NCBI GenBank assembly: GCA_015068645.1
Contig: SVKD01000011.1
Location: forward strand, 23,665 to 87,664
DNA: 64,000 bases
Direction: 5' to 3'
Source of the DNA: Oscillospiraceae bacterium
GTDB lineage: Bacteria > Bacillota > Clostridia > UMGS1840
Made by a program: the position numbers and the translations under genes. The notes beneath the pieces are model-generated. The model was not told the DNA's origin. It worked only from the letters and a program-made list of their open reading frames with translations, and did no database searches. Shown here in pieces: positions 54,319 through 63,873 of this stretch (positions are counted from its first letter, which is position 1; every line of letters starts with the position of its first letter).

Positions 54319-56793
54319 ATGAATCAAATTTTGTGCGCTAAAATAGCGGTTTCCAATTTGAATTTCTCTGTGGATAAGGAATTTTCCTATCTGATTCCCG
54401 CACCCCTTTCTCATTTGGTGGCAGAAGGAGTTCGTGTGGTGGTTCCGTTCGGCAGAGCCAATAAGAAACGTGAAGGTATCGTTACCCAACTGTTTTACGA
54501 TGAGGGTGCGATACCTTTAAAGTCTGTTATGGAAGTCATTGATTATGAGCCCGTTATTGACGAAAAAGGGATGGAATTAGCCCGCTATATCGCTAAGCGC
54601 TACTATGCCACGTTGTATGATTCTGTCAGTCTGTTGTTGCCTCCGGGTTCCAACTTAAAATTTTCGGAATATGTCCGTTTGTTGGACGATTCCATGGAAG
54701 ATGTAGAGGACGATAATGGTCTTCGGGGCAAACTAATTGACTATTTAGTATCCAAACGGGTTCCTGTGGCATTGGAAGAGCTGGAAAACGCATTTTCCAA
54801 CCGTGGCATCAAAAAAGTGGTTACCGCTTTAGCCAAATTGGGTAAAGTGGAGCTTTACGAGGAATCCAAACAGGCTCATCAACAAAAAAGTATTCAAATT
54901 GCAACCTTGCTCTTAGGGGAGCACGAGTTGTATGACTATATGGAGATTTATCTCAAAAAAGCGGCAGCTCAAAGAAGAGTGCTGGAAATGTTATTGGACA
55001 ACGGCAGAATGCCCGTGGTGGATTTGGTGGCATTTTCGGGAGCAAGCCGCACTTCCATTACTGCTTTGGAGAAAAAGGGTGTCATTGAAATTACCGAGGA
55101 AATTGTGGAGCAGGACCCCTTTGCCCAAGAAAAGCAGATTGTTGCCGAAAAGGCACAGCTAAACGATGAACAAACCCACGTGGTAAATACCGTTCTTTCG
55201 GAAAGAAAGAAAGAAGGGTACCACGAATTTCTCTTAAAAGGGGTCACAGGTTCCGGTAAAACCGAGGTTTATCTTGCTTTGGTGGAACAGGTGATGAGTG
55301 AGGGCAAACAGGCGATTATCTTAGTGCCTGAAATTGCGCTAACGCCTCAGATTCGCAGTCGGTTTTTCCGTCGATTCGGGGATCGGGTGGCCGTGCTTCA
55401 TTCCGCCCTTTCCATTTCGGAGAGAAAAGACCAGTGGAACAAAATCAAAAGCGGTCGTGTTTCGGTGGCGGTTGGGGCAAGAAGTGCCGTGTTTGCACCC
55501 TTTCCCCAATTGGATTTGATTATTTTGGATGAAGAACACGAAACTACCTACAAATCTGAACATTCCCCACGTTATCAGGCGAAGGATGTGGCTCGGTTTT
55601 TAATGAATCAACGCGGCGGCACCTTACTGCTAGCATCTGCAACACCTGCCGTGGAAGATTACTACCGCACCCAGCAGGGCAAAGCTACGCTTTTGACCTT
55701 AACAAAACGGTATCAGCAACGCTCTTTACCACAGGTGGAAATTGTGGATATGAGAGAGGAGCTGAAAAATGGTAACTACTCAGTGTTATCCGAAAGTCTC
55801 AAAAAGAGGCTGTTAGAAGTGAAAGAAAAAGGAGAAAAAGCCATCATCTTATTAAATCGACGTGGCTATTCCACCTTTGTCAGCTGTCGGGATTGCGGAT
55901 ATGTGGTGAAATGTAAAAAATGTGATGTGGCACTCACCTATCACAGTATTGAAGGAAAACTAAAGTGTCACTACTGTGGTTACACCGCGGATGCCGAAAC
56001 TGTTTGTCCCGAATGTCACAGCACTTCGGTGCGATATTTTGGTAGCGGTACCCAAAAACTGGAAGAAGAAATTTATTCCATGTTTTCCGATACCCAGGTC
56101 ATCCGTATGGACAATGATACCACCACCACCAAAATGTCCCACGAAAGACTGCTGCGTCAGTTTGCGAAGCCCGGTTGTTCCATTTTGCTTGGCACTCAGA
56201 TGATTGCAAAAGGGCTGGATTTCAAAGAGGTATCTTTGGTAGGGGTAATCGCCGCAGATAGTTCTTTGTTTGTGGGTGGCTATAACGGTGCCGAAAAAAC
56301 ATTTTCCCTAATTACTCAGGTTTGCGGCAGAGCAGGGCGTGGAGAGATTCCCGGTTATGCGGTGGTGCAGACCTATCATCCCGAGCATTATGCCATCTTG
56401 GCGGCAAAATCTCAGGACTATGACGGTTTTTATAAAAATGAAATTATCTTTCGTAAAAACGTGAAATATCCCCCTTATTCTGAAATCGTCAATGTGATTT
56501 TCACAGGAGACGACGAAAAGAAAATCTTTGAAATGGCAGACGGTATCAAGCAGATTATGACCGAAAAGGTGGATTTTTACGAAGAACGAAAACACTATAT
56601 AGCAATGTACGGGCCCACTCCTTGCGGAATTTCCAAAATCCGCAATCAGTACCGTTACCATATTTTAATTAAATGTACAGGCGCATCTGCCATTGAAACG
56701 TCTTTTTCCGAATCTGTAAAAGCTTTAATTTTAGCAAATAAGAAAAATGATGTGAATGTGCAGGTGGATGTAAATCCCGTTAACTTCTTATGA
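54319..56793 (+). CDS. priA: Primosomal protein N' (replication restart helicase)
   Basis: An 824-aa superfamily 2 helicase for restart of stalled replication forks. Walker A is GVTGSGKTEVYL, the Walker B box is LDEEH and motif III is ASATPA. The zinc-binding region has eight Cys in CRDCGYVVKCKKC and CHYCGY...CPEC. Motif VI is QVCGRAGRGE. The ribosome site is weak, so coupling with rpoZ is plausible. Confidence 0.96.
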   Translation: MNQILCAKIAVSNLNFSVDKEFSYLIPAPLSHLVAEGVRVVVPFGRANKKREGIVTQLFYDEGAIPLKSVMEVIDYEPVIDEKGMELARYIAKRYYATLYDSVSLLLPPGSNLKFSEYVRLLDDSMEDVEDDNGLRGKLIDYLVSKRVPVALEELENAFSNRGIKKVVTALAKLGKVELYEESKQAHQQKSIQIATLLLGEHELYDYMEIYLKKAAAQRRVLEMLLDNGRMPVVDLVAFSGASRTSITALEKKGVIEITEEIVEQDPFAQEKQIVAEKAQLNDEQTHVVNTVLSERKKEGYHEFLLKGVTGSGKTEVYLALVEQVMSEGKQAIILVPEIALTPQIRSRFFRRFGDRVAVLHSALSISERKDQWNKIKSGRVSVAVGARSAVFAPFPQLDLIILDEEHETTYKSEHSPRYQAKDVARFLMNQRGGTLLLASATPAVEDYYRTQQGKATLLTLTKRYQQRSLPQVEIVDMREELKNGNYSVLSESLKKRLLEVKEKGEKAIILLNRRGYSTFVSCRDCGYVVKCKKCDVALTYHSIEGKLKCHYCGYTADAETVCPECHSTSVRYFGSGTQKLEEEIYSMFSDTQVIRMDNDTTTTKMSHERLLRQFAKPGCSILLGTQMIAKGLDFKEVSLVGVIAADSSLFVGGYNGAEKTFSLITQVCGRAGRGEIPGYAVVQTYHPEHYAILAAKSQDYDGFYKNEIIFRKNVKYPPYSEIVNVIFTGDDEKKIFEMADGIKQIMTEKVDFYEERKHYIAMYGPTPCGISKIRNQYRYHILIKCTGASAIETSFSESVKALILANKKNDVNVQVDVNPVNFL

Positions 56794-56829
56794 TAAAGTA
56801 GAATCCCTTACATAGAAAGGAGCAACATT

Positions 56830-57303
56830 ATGGCAATCAGAAATATCGTGCCGGATACCGATGAGGTAATGCACAAAAAGTGCCGTCCGGTGGAAAAAAT
56901 TGATGATAAAATTATCACCTTGTTGGATGATATGATTGATACGTTAAGTAAAGCAGAAGGGGTAGGTCTTGCAGCACCTCAGGTGGGTGTGTTGAAGCGA
57001 ATTTTCGTGATTGACACTATGGAAGACCCCCAGGAATTTATTGAATTTATCAATCCTGAAATTATTGAAACTTCCGGAACTCAGGAAGGCAGTGAAGGAT
57101 GCTTAAGTATTCCCGGCTTTGAGGGACATCTGATTCGTCCCATGTATGTGAAAGTGAAAGCGTTAAACCGTTATGGTGAAGAGTTCATTTTCGAAGGGGA
57201 AGAACTGATGGCACGCTGCTGCTGTCACGAAAATGACCATTTGGACGGCAAAACCATTCGTGACACCTGCGAATACGAAGTCTTCCACGAAGACGAAGAA
57301 TAA
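56830..57303 (+). CDS. def: Peptide deformylase
   Basis: A 157-aa metalloprotease removing the formyl group from nascent proteins. Motifs are GVGLAAPQVG, EGCLSIPG (metal ligand Cys) and HENDHLDG (HExxH variant with both His and Glu). It lies 36 bp after priA and before fmt, the usual order. Confidence 0.96.
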   Translation: MAIRNIVPDTDEVMHKKCRPVEKIDDKIITLLDDMIDTLSKAEGVGLAAPQVGVLKRIFVIDTMEDPQEFIEFINPEIIETSGTQEGSEGCLSIPGFEGHLIRPMYVKVKALNRYGEEFIFEGEELMARCCCHENDHLDGKTIRDTCEYEVFHEDEE

Positions 57304-57347
57304 ATTCCGATATTCTTTGACATTTTATCAGAATGAGAAGTGATCAT

Positions 57348-58256
57348 ATGCGTATAATGTTTATGGGTACGCCTGATTTTGCGGCGTACAGTTTAGAAAA
57401 AATAATCGAAAGTGGAGCTGACGTTTGTTCGGTGGTAACCCGTGCAGATGCCAAAAAAGACCGTGGCCAGAAAATTAAATTTTCACCTGTAAAGGAAGTT
57501 GCTTTAGCGCATAATATTTCTGTGTATCAGCCCTTGAATTTAAAAGAAGAAAATTTTAAAGAAATTTTAGAAAATGAAAATCCCGATTTGATTGTGGTGG
57601 TGGCATACGGCAGAATTTTGCCTCCCTATGTTTTGGAATATCCAAAATTCGGTTGTATCAATGTGCACGCTTCCTTGCTTCCCAAATATCGCGGTTCTGC
57701 ACCTATTCAGTATGCGGTTGCCATGGGAGAGAGCGAAAGTGGTGTTACCATTATGCAGATGAATGAGGGGCTAGACACCGGCGATATGCTCACAAAATGC
57801 GTGGTTCCCATTACCGATACCGAAACCGGCGGAAGCCTTCACGACAAACTGATGGTGGCAGGTGCTGAACTTTTGCTTAATACCATCCCCCAACTTGGAA
57901 CTTTGGCGGGAGAAGTGCAGGACGATTCCTTATCCACCTATGCACCACCCATTAAAAAGGAGGAAACTATCATATCCTTTGAATGGGATGCCAAAGATAT
58001 TGTGAATAAAATTCGTGGCTTTTATCCTTTTCCCGGAACCAGCTTTATTCACAATGAGAAAGCTTATAAAATTCATGGTGCTGAGCTGTTTTCACAGGAA
58101 GATAAACAGCCTTACGGTAGCATTCTGGAGTTTTCCAAAAACCGCCTGTTAATCTCTGCGAAAAACGGTGTGATTAACATTACGGCATTGCAGCCGCCGG
58201 GCAAAAAAATGATGAAGATTGCAGATTTTTACAACGGAAATCGGGATAGTTTTTAG
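57348..58256 (+). CDS. fmt: Methionyl-tRNA formyltransferase
   Basis: A 302-aa enzyme. The folate-binding N-terminal domain has FMGTPDFA at the start and NVHASLLPKYRGSAPIQ, with catalytic Asn, His and Asp. It formylates initiator Met-tRNA. The ATG at 57348 is taken rather than 57333, since the family begins MRIMFMGTP. It lies 44 bp after def. Confidence 0.96.
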   Translation: MRIMFMGTPDFAAYSLEKIIESGADVCSVVTRADAKKDRGQKIKFSPVKEVALAHNISVYQPLNLKEENFKEILENENPDLIVVVAYGRILPPYVLEYPKFGCINVHASLLPKYRGSAPIQYAVAMGESESGVTIMQMNEGLDTGDMLTKCVVPITDTETGGSLHDKLMVAGAELLLNTIPQLGTLAGEVQDDSLSTYAPPIKKEETIISFEWDAKDIVNKIRGFYPFPGTSFIHNEKAYKIHGAELFSQEDKQPYGSILEFSKNRLLISAKNGVINITALQPPGKKMMKIADFYNGNRDSF

Positions 58257-58285
58257 TTTAAACAGAAGATTTAAGGAGTGATTTG

Positions 58286-58969
58286 ATGTATCTGGATATG
58301 ACTTATGTATATTTTGTGTTGCCGGCATTGCTTCTTGCGATGTGGGCGCAAGCTAGAGTTACGTCCACCTTTAACCGTTACAGTAAGATTACCACCCAAA
58401 GAAACTTAACCGGAAGAGATGCTGCCCGTAAGATTTTGGATGCCAACGGATTGCACTCTGTAAAAATTGAACGGATTCCCGGAAACCTGACCGACCATTA
58501 CGATCCCAAGGCCAAGGTGATTCGTTTGTCTGACAGCGTGTATGACAGAAATTCCATTGGTGCCGTAGGTGTTGCAGCCCACGAAGCAGGGCACGCTGTT
58601 CAGCATAGTGAAGGATATATGCCTATCAAACTGCGCAACTCTGTGATTCCTGTGGCAAATATCGGTTCCTATCTGGCATTTCCTTTGGCAATTCTGGGGA
58701 TTTTGGTTTCCAATGATTTGTTGATTAACACCGGGATTATCCTCTTTTCCGCCATTGTGTTGTTTCAGCTGGTAACCTTGCCGGTGGAATTTAATGCTTC
58801 TAATCGTGCTGTAACTATTTTAGCCCGTGACGTGATGCTGAACCGCCAGGAGGTTCACGGCGTGAAAAAAGTGCTTTCTGCAGCAGCCATGACTTATGTT
58901 GCAGCAGCGGCAACCGCGGTGATGAATCTTGTTCGTTTGTTGGTATTGGTGAACCGAAACAGAGATTAA
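58286..58969 (+). CDS. Membrane zinc metallopeptidase (YugP-like, DUF2268/Zn_peptidase_2 type)
   Basis: A 227-aa membrane protein with an N-terminal helix, the metal-binding HEAGH at residues 99-103 (VAAHEAGHAVQH), and two or three further helices. It belongs to the YugP zinc metallopeptidase family. Its substrate is unknown. An AAGGAG site precedes the ATG at 58286; the TTG at 58283 is a weaker alternative. Confidence 0.92.
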   Translation: MYLDMTYVYFVLPALLLAMWAQARVTSTFNRYSKITTQRNLTGRDAARKILDANGLHSVKIERIPGNLTDHYDPKAKVIRLSDSVYDRNSIGAVGVAAHEAGHAVQHSEGYMPIKLRNSVIPVANIGSYLAFPLAILGILVSNDLLINTGIILFSAIVLFQLVTLPVEFNASNRAVTILARDVMLNRQEVHGVKKVLSAAAMTYVAAAATAVMNLVRLLVLVNRNRD

Positions 58970-59000
58970 TTTTTAGAAATTGAATATCAGGAATACACTT

Positions 59001-60266
59001 ATGGAACGAAGAAAAACGGCACTTCTTATTTTAAGTGAATATGAAGAGCAGAAAACTTTTTTGAATCTGGCATTAAAAAACGGTCTTTCCAAATTGGGGG
59101 AAGGGCGTGCTTTTGTGACGGAATTGGTTTACGGAGTGGTTCGTTACCGCCGTTTTTTGGATGAAATCATCAATCGTTTTTCTACCACAAAAGTGAAAAA
59201 ACTGAGTACTCCTGTGAAAAATATTTTGCGAATGGGATTTTATCAGTACCATTTTATGGATAAGGTGCCAGATTTTGCCATTGTGAACGAAAGTGTTAAA
59301 TTAACAGCCAAATTTGCCTATAAATCCAAAGGACTTGTGAATGCAGTTTTAAGAAAAGGGCTGACGGATGCGCCAAAGGATATTTCGGTGGCGGTAAAAG
59401 AATCCTTTTCCGATGAGGTGTATGAGTTATTGCATTTGCAATACGGTGATCAAACAGAACAGTTACTTTCTGACCTCAATCAAAAAGTGCCTTTGGCACT
59501 CAGATACAATCACCAACGTTTCTCCTCCGTCGAAGAAGCAAAAACACAATTAGACGATTGTGAAAGATATGGTGATGTGCTGTTACCTCAAAAGGTTGAT
59601 AACCTATCTATGCTGATTGAAAATGGCGATTTCTCCGTACAAAGTGTTTCTTCTCAGTGGGCAGTACGGGTGTTGGACCCCAAAAAGGGAGAACGGATTT
59701 TAGACTGTTGTGCCGCACCCGGAGGGAAAACTGCTTATATAGGAGAATTGATGCAAAACGAAGGAGAGCTTGTTGCCACGGAGCTTTATCCTCACCGTTG
59801 CGAGCTGATTGAGAAAAACCTGAGCCGATGTGGTATTACGATTGCCACCGTGGAAGAAGGAGATGCTTCCTGCAAAACCTTCTCCGAAAAATTTGACCGC
59901 ATTTTAGCGGATGTACCCTGTTCAGGACTCGGTGTGATAGGAGGAAAGCCTGATATCAAATGGAGAGATTTCGGTTTTTCAGACCTGGTTGCATTGCAAA
60001 AACAAATTTTAAACAATATGGCAAATGCATTAAAGCAGGGTGGAGTGATGGTATATTCCACCTGCACTGTCAATCGGGACGAAAATGAACGCCAAATTGA
60101 ATGGTTTTTAAGAGAACATCCCGAATTTTCTTTGGAGCCGTTTCAGATGAAGCTTGGCGAAACCTCTTACGGAGAAAGCGGAATGGCGCAGATTTTGCCA
60201 AACGGCATTACCATCGGTTTCTTTATTGCAAAGTTGAGAAAGAATGAAATAATAGGATGTGGTTGA
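59001..60266 (+). CDS. rsmB: 16S rRNA (cytosine-967-C5)-methyltransferase
   Basis: A 421-aa RsmB/Sun enzyme. The N-terminal ~130 residues form a NusB-like RNA-binding domain, and the C-terminal methyltransferase has LDCCAAPGGKT, ADVPCSGLGVIGGKPD and the catalytic Cys pair in VPCSG and STCT. It methylates 16S rRNA C967. The ATG at 59001 follows AGGAAT; an upstream TTG at 58980 is rejected. Confidence 0.95.
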   Translation: MERRKTALLILSEYEEQKTFLNLALKNGLSKLGEGRAFVTELVYGVVRYRRFLDEIINRFSTTKVKKLSTPVKNILRMGFYQYHFMDKVPDFAIVNESVKLTAKFAYKSKGLVNAVLRKGLTDAPKDISVAVKESFSDEVYELLHLQYGDQTEQLLSDLNQKVPLALRYNHQRFSSVEEAKTQLDDCERYGDVLLPQKVDNLSMLIENGDFSVQSVSSQWAVRVLDPKKGERILDCCAAPGGKTAYIGELMQNEGELVATELYPHRCELIEKNLSRCGITIATVEEGDASCKTFSEKFDRILADVPCSGLGVIGGKPDIKWRDFGFSDLVALQKQILNNMANALKQGGVMVYSTCTVNRDENERQIEWFLREHPEFSLEPFQMKLGETSYGESGMAQILPNGITIGFFIAKLRKNEIIGCG

Positions 60267-60267
60267 T

Positions 60268-60495
60268 TTGAAAAAAGTGCCCCTTTGGGATGAAAAGCAG
60301 GAAGGTATTTGTGCCTTTTGCGAATATGCAAATGTATTGGCAGACGGTGAGCAGGTCATCTGCAACAAACGAAAAAACCTGTATTCTGCATCCCATACCT
60401 GCAAAAAGTTTAAATTTGATATACTAAAGAAAGATGTCCGCCGTCAGAGAATGCCGGAATTCAAAAAATTTAAAAAGGAACAGTTTGAGTTGTAA
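60268..60495 (+). CDS. Small Cys-containing protein, unknown
   Basis: A 75-aa protein with CAFC, a single Cys in VICNK and one in TCKK, which may form a zinc or cluster site (four Cys). The rest is Lys-rich. A TTG at 60268 nine bases after AGGATG, just past the rsmB stop, is my start. I do not recognise the family. Confidence 0.65.
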   Translation: MKKVPLWDEKQEGICAFCEYANVLADGEQVICNKRKNLYSASHTCKKFKFDILKKDVRRQRMPEFKKFKKEQFEL

Positions 60496-60613
60496 AATGT
60501 CCTCAAAAAAGCGGAAAAACAGATAAAAAACCGAAAAACAAAGAAAACCATCGAAAAGCAGAGAAAATGAACGAAAAACTTTGTTAACTTAAAATAAAAC
60601 CAAATAAATAGCA

Positions 60614-60642
60614 TTGAAAACAATCGCGCAGAGTGATATACT
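60614..60642 (+). promoter_or_regulatory. Promoter of the ACT protein-hom-lysC unit
   Basis: TTGAAA (60614-60619) and TATACT (60637-60642) with a 17-bp spacer. Confidence 0.75.
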
Positions 60643-60675
60643 CACTCAAGTACAAATGTTTTCGAGGTGTGGACA

Positions 60676-61119
60676 ATGCTAAAAAATCATGAATACTACG
60701 TTGTAGACAAACTTGCCGTACCGTCGGTGTTAGCAAAAACTTTAGCTGTGAAGAAGATTCTGGAAAACAATCCGGATATGAAAGTTTCAGATGCGGTAAA
60801 ACGGGAGGATTTGTCTCGAAGCGCCTTTTATAAATATAAGGATATGATTTTCCCGTACAATTCCTTAAAGGCAACCCGTATGGTTACCTTTTTTATGGAA
60901 TTATCCGATGTAGCGGGGATTTTATCCCAGGTGTTGAAGGTTATAGCGAGCCATGGTGCAAACGTGTTAACCATCAACCAGAACATTCCTATGGACGGAA
61001 AGGCAACTCTTTCTATTTCCATAGATACCTCCGGAATGGAGAAAAAACTGGAAGCTTTGGAAAATAAGCTTTCTACCATAGAAGACATCAGTAAATTTAC
61101 TGTAATTATCAGTGAATAG
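60676..61119 (+). CDS. ACT domain protein (UPF0735/PheB-like)
   Basis: A 147-aa protein. The N-terminal half looks like a small helix-turn-helix (DAVKREDLSRSAFYKYKDMI). The C-terminal half is an ACT domain (FFMELSDVAGILSQVLKVIASHGANVLTI). UPF0735/PheB proteins lie next to hom in many Bacillota and probably sense an amino acid. It is 25 bp before hom. The ATG at 60676 has GAGGTG upstream. Confidence 0.92.
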   Translation: MLKNHEYYVVDKLAVPSVLAKTLAVKKILENNPDMKVSDAVKREDLSRSAFYKYKDMIFPYNSLKATRMVTFFMELSDVAGILSQVLKVIASHGANVLTINQNIPMDGKATLSISIDTSGMEKKLEALENKLSTIEDISKFTVIISE

Positions 61120-61144
61120 AGCAAGAAATGAGGAACAAGTTGTT

Positions 61145-62332
61145 ATGTTGAAAGTAGCAGTATTAGGCTACGGTGTTGTGGGAAGCGGTGTGTGTGAAGT
61201 TATCCGCACCAATGCCAAGTCTTTGTCTGAAAAATTAGGCGACTCTGTGGAAGTAAAATATGTGTTAGACATCAAAGAAGTGGATTCATCCGATCCGGAA
61301 GCCGCAAAAATCACCAAGGATTTTTCTGCCATCTTAAATGATCCTGAAATTTCAGTGGTGGCAGAGGTTATGGGCGGTGCCACTTTTGCATATGATTACA
61401 CAAAACAGCTTCTTCTGGCAGGCAAACACGTAGTAACCTCCAATAAAGAACTGGTGGCAACTAAAGGCACCGAGCTTTTACAGATTGCCAAAGAAAAAAA
61501 TGTGAACTACTTATTCGAAGCAAGTGTTGGTGGCGGTATTCCGATTATTCGTCCCTTATACAGTTGCCTTGCAGCAAATGAAATCAATCGTATTACCGGT
61601 ATCTTAAACGGTACCACCAATTATATTTTAACCAAGATGTTCCGGGATGGTTCCGATTTTGAAACCGCTTTAAAAGAAGCACAGGCGAAAGGATATGCAG
61701 AGCGTAATCCTTCTGCAGATGTGGATGGCATTGATGCTTGTCGTAAAATTGCCATTTTATCTTCTTTGGTATTTGGCAAAGAAGTGGAATGTGACAAAGT
61801 GAAAACTGTTGGAATCACCGGTATTACCGCAACTGATGTTGCTTATGCGGAAAAAATGGAATCTGTCATTAAGTTAATTGGTCAGGCAGAGTTGAAAGAC
61901 GGAACAGTTTATGTGTCTGTGGAACCGAGAGTCATCAAAAAAGGAACTCCTTTAGCTTCTATTGACGACGTGTTCAACGGCATTATGGTTAACGGAAATG
62001 CTATTGGCGAAGTGGTATTCTACGGACCCGGGGCAGGGAAGTTGCCTACTGCAAGTGCTGTTGTGGCAGATATTATTGACTGTTTACGAAATGACCGTAA
62101 CAGAGAGTATTTTTGGTCACATGCGGAAGCAGACTTTGTGGCGAAAAGTGACGAAAACTTTGGTTGTTATCTGATTAGAACCGAGCAAGCTGAAGAAATT
62201 TTCAAAACACTCCCCATTGCCGAAGAAGTTTCAGTGGTCGATGGAGAAGTTGGTCTTGTAACGAAAGAAATCCGTGAGAAAGAATTACAGAAAATTCTGC
62301 CTTACGCGATATCATATATGAAATTGGCGTAA
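61145..62332 (+). CDS. hom: Homoserine dehydrogenase
   Basis: A 395-aa enzyme reducing aspartate semialdehyde to homoserine on the way to threonine and methionine. The Rossmann motif is LGYGVVGSGV at the N-terminus, followed by TSNKELVATKG, GGGIPIIRPL and ILNGTTNYILTKM. The C-terminus is shorter than in forms with a full ACT domain. The ATG at 61145 is chosen for the family start MLKVAVLG. Confidence 0.95.
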   Translation: MLKVAVLGYGVVGSGVCEVIRTNAKSLSEKLGDSVEVKYVLDIKEVDSSDPEAAKITKDFSAILNDPEISVVAEVMGGATFAYDYTKQLLLAGKHVVTSNKELVATKGTELLQIAKEKNVNYLFEASVGGGIPIIRPLYSCLAANEINRITGILNGTTNYILTKMFRDGSDFETALKEAQAKGYAERNPSADVDGIDACRKIAILSSLVFGKEVECDKVKTVGITGITATDVAYAEKMESVIKLIGQAELKDGTVYVSVEPRVIKKGTPLASIDDVFNGIMVNGNAIGEVVFYGPGAGKLPTASAVVADIIDCLRNDRNREYFWSHAEADFVAKSDENFGCYLIRTEQAEEIFKTLPIAEEVSVVDGEVGLVTKEIREKELQKILPYAISYMKLA

Positions 62333-62353
62333 GCCTACAGGAGGTATCAAACA

Positions 62354-63562
62354 GTGGGTATTATCGTACAGAAATTCGGCGGAAGCTCTGTTGCCAACGC
62401 TGAAAAAATCTTTAATGTGGCAGGTCGCATTCAGGATGCATACGACGAAGGAAATTCCGTAGTCGTTGTTGTATCCGCTCAGGGCGACACGACTGATGAT
62501 TTAATTGAAAAAGCAGCAGAAATCAACGAAAAACCGTCTAAAAGAGAAATGGATGTTCTGCTTTCCACCGGGGAACAGATCACCATTGCGCTCTTAGCAA
62601 TGGCTTTAGAGAAAAATAAATATCCGGTCGTTTCCTTAACCGGCTGGCAGACTCCCATCAAAACCAATATGGTTTATGGTTCTGCCCGCATTGAAAAAGT
62701 GGAAACCACCCGTTTGGTGAATGAACTGGATAAAGGCAGAATTGTCATCGTGGCAGGTTTCCAGGGCGTGAATAATGTAAATGACATTACTACCTTGGGC
62801 AGAGGTGGTTCCGATACCACAGCAGTTGCATTGGCAGCAGCACTTCGTGCAGATGTTTGCGAAATTTATACTGATGTTGACGGTGTGTATACCTGTGACC
62901 CCAGAATTGTGCCCGATGCAAGAAAATTAAACGATATTTCCTACGACGAAATGTTAGAATTGGCATCCTTGGGTGCTAACGTGTTACATAACCGTTCTGT
63001 GGAAATGGCAAAGAAATATCATGTTGATTTAGAAGTAAAATCCAGCTTCCAGAAAGTTGCTGGAACCAAAGTGAAGGAGGCAGGTAGCGTGGAAAAATTA
63101 TTAGTGAGAGGCGTTGCAAGAGACAACGACGTTGCAAGAATTGCAGTAATCGGAGTGGATGACACTCCCGGTAAAGCATATAGAATGTTTGCATTGTTGG
63201 CAAAGAAAAACATTAACGTAGACGTTATTTTACAGTCTATCGGCAGAGACGATTCCAAGGATATTTCCTTCACCGTTTCCAGAAGCCAGATGGAAGAAGC
63301 AATTAAAGTGTTAAATGATAATTTAGAAGATATCGGTGCAAAAGCAATTACCCACGACGAAAAAATTTCCAAAGTATCCATCGTTGGTTCCGGTATGCTT
63401 TCTAATCCTGGTGTTGCAGCAAGAATGTTTGAAGCATTATACGATGCCAACATCAACATCCGTATGATTTCCACTTCCGAAATCAAAGTTTCCGTTTTAA
63501 TCGACGAAGATATGGCGGAAAAGGCAGTGCAGGCTATTCACCACAAATTCTTCAAAGACTAA
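62354..63562 (+). CDS. lysC: Aspartate kinase
   Basis: A 402-aa enzyme for the first step of lysine, threonine and methionine synthesis. It has VQKFGGSSVAN at the start, STGEQITIALLAMAL, the substrate loop GRGGSDTTAVALAAAL, and two C-terminal ACT domains (GMLSNPGVAARMFEAL, DANINIRMISTSEIKVSV) for feedback control. It begins with GTG nine bases after AGGAGGT and lies 21 bp after hom. Confidence 0.96.
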   Translation: MGIIVQKFGGSSVANAEKIFNVAGRIQDAYDEGNSVVVVVSAQGDTTDDLIEKAAEINEKPSKREMDVLLSTGEQITIALLAMALEKNKYPVVSLTGWQTPIKTNMVYGSARIEKVETTRLVNELDKGRIVIVAGFQGVNNVNDITTLGRGGSDTTAVALAAALRADVCEIYTDVDGVYTCDPRIVPDARKLNDISYDEMLELASLGANVLHNRSVEMAKKYHVDLEVKSSFQKVAGTKVKEAGSVEKLLVRGVARDNDVARIAVIGVDDTPGKAYRMFALLAKKNINVDVILQSIGRDDSKDISFTVSRSQMEEAIKVLNDNLEDIGAKAITHDEKISKVSIVGSGMLSNPGVAARMFEALYDANINIRMISTSEIKVSVLIDEDMAEKAVQAIHHKFFKD

Positions 63563-63569
63563 GCAATAC

Positions 63570-63822
63570 TTGATAAAATTGCCCATAACGGATGAATCTC
63601 ACCACTCGCTGTACACTCGGTACAGCTTCGGGTACTATCGAAACAAGTTTCGATTCGGTTTCTCCATTCTGAGCAATTTTTTCGGCGTCTTGCAAATGGA
63701 TGAAAAAGGTGTAAAATTACCGCTCGGTGTACCAATGTACGGCTTCGGGTAACCCTTCGGTTCAATTTTCGAATTTTGCATCCGTTTTTCTTCACCCTAT
63801 TGTATGGGATGGATTGATAAAA
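63570..63822. mobile_element. MITE-like element bounded by 9-bp direct repeats
   Basis: TTGATAAAA occurs at 63570-63578 and again at 63814-63822, flanking 235 bp in the way of a target-site duplication. The inside holds two diverged copies of one ~30-bp module (63605-63634 and 63723-63751, both ending GGCTTCGGGTA or GCTTCGGGTA) with hairpins such as GCTGTAC/GTACAGC. Weak CCCATA/TATGGG arms lie near the two ends. An open frame on the minus strand across it looks fortuitous. No second genomic copy is visible in this window. Confidence 0.5.
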
Positions 63823-63834
63823 GAACATAGAACG

Positions 63835-63872
63835 AAAAAGGCATAGGATTTTAAAAATCCTATGCCTTTTAT
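63835..63872. terminator. Intrinsic terminator downstream of lysC
   Basis: A perfect 16-bp stem (AAAAGGCATAGGATTT and complement) with a short loop, ending in a T-run. It works in both directions and ends the hom-lysC transcript past the repeat element. Confidence 0.88.
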
Positions 63873-63873
63873 A

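Noticed and set aside
63559..63828. An 89-codon minus-strand frame across the element after lysC
   Set aside because: Its translation is dominated by hairpin-derived repeats, it lacks a ribosome site, and it overlaps the MITE-like element.
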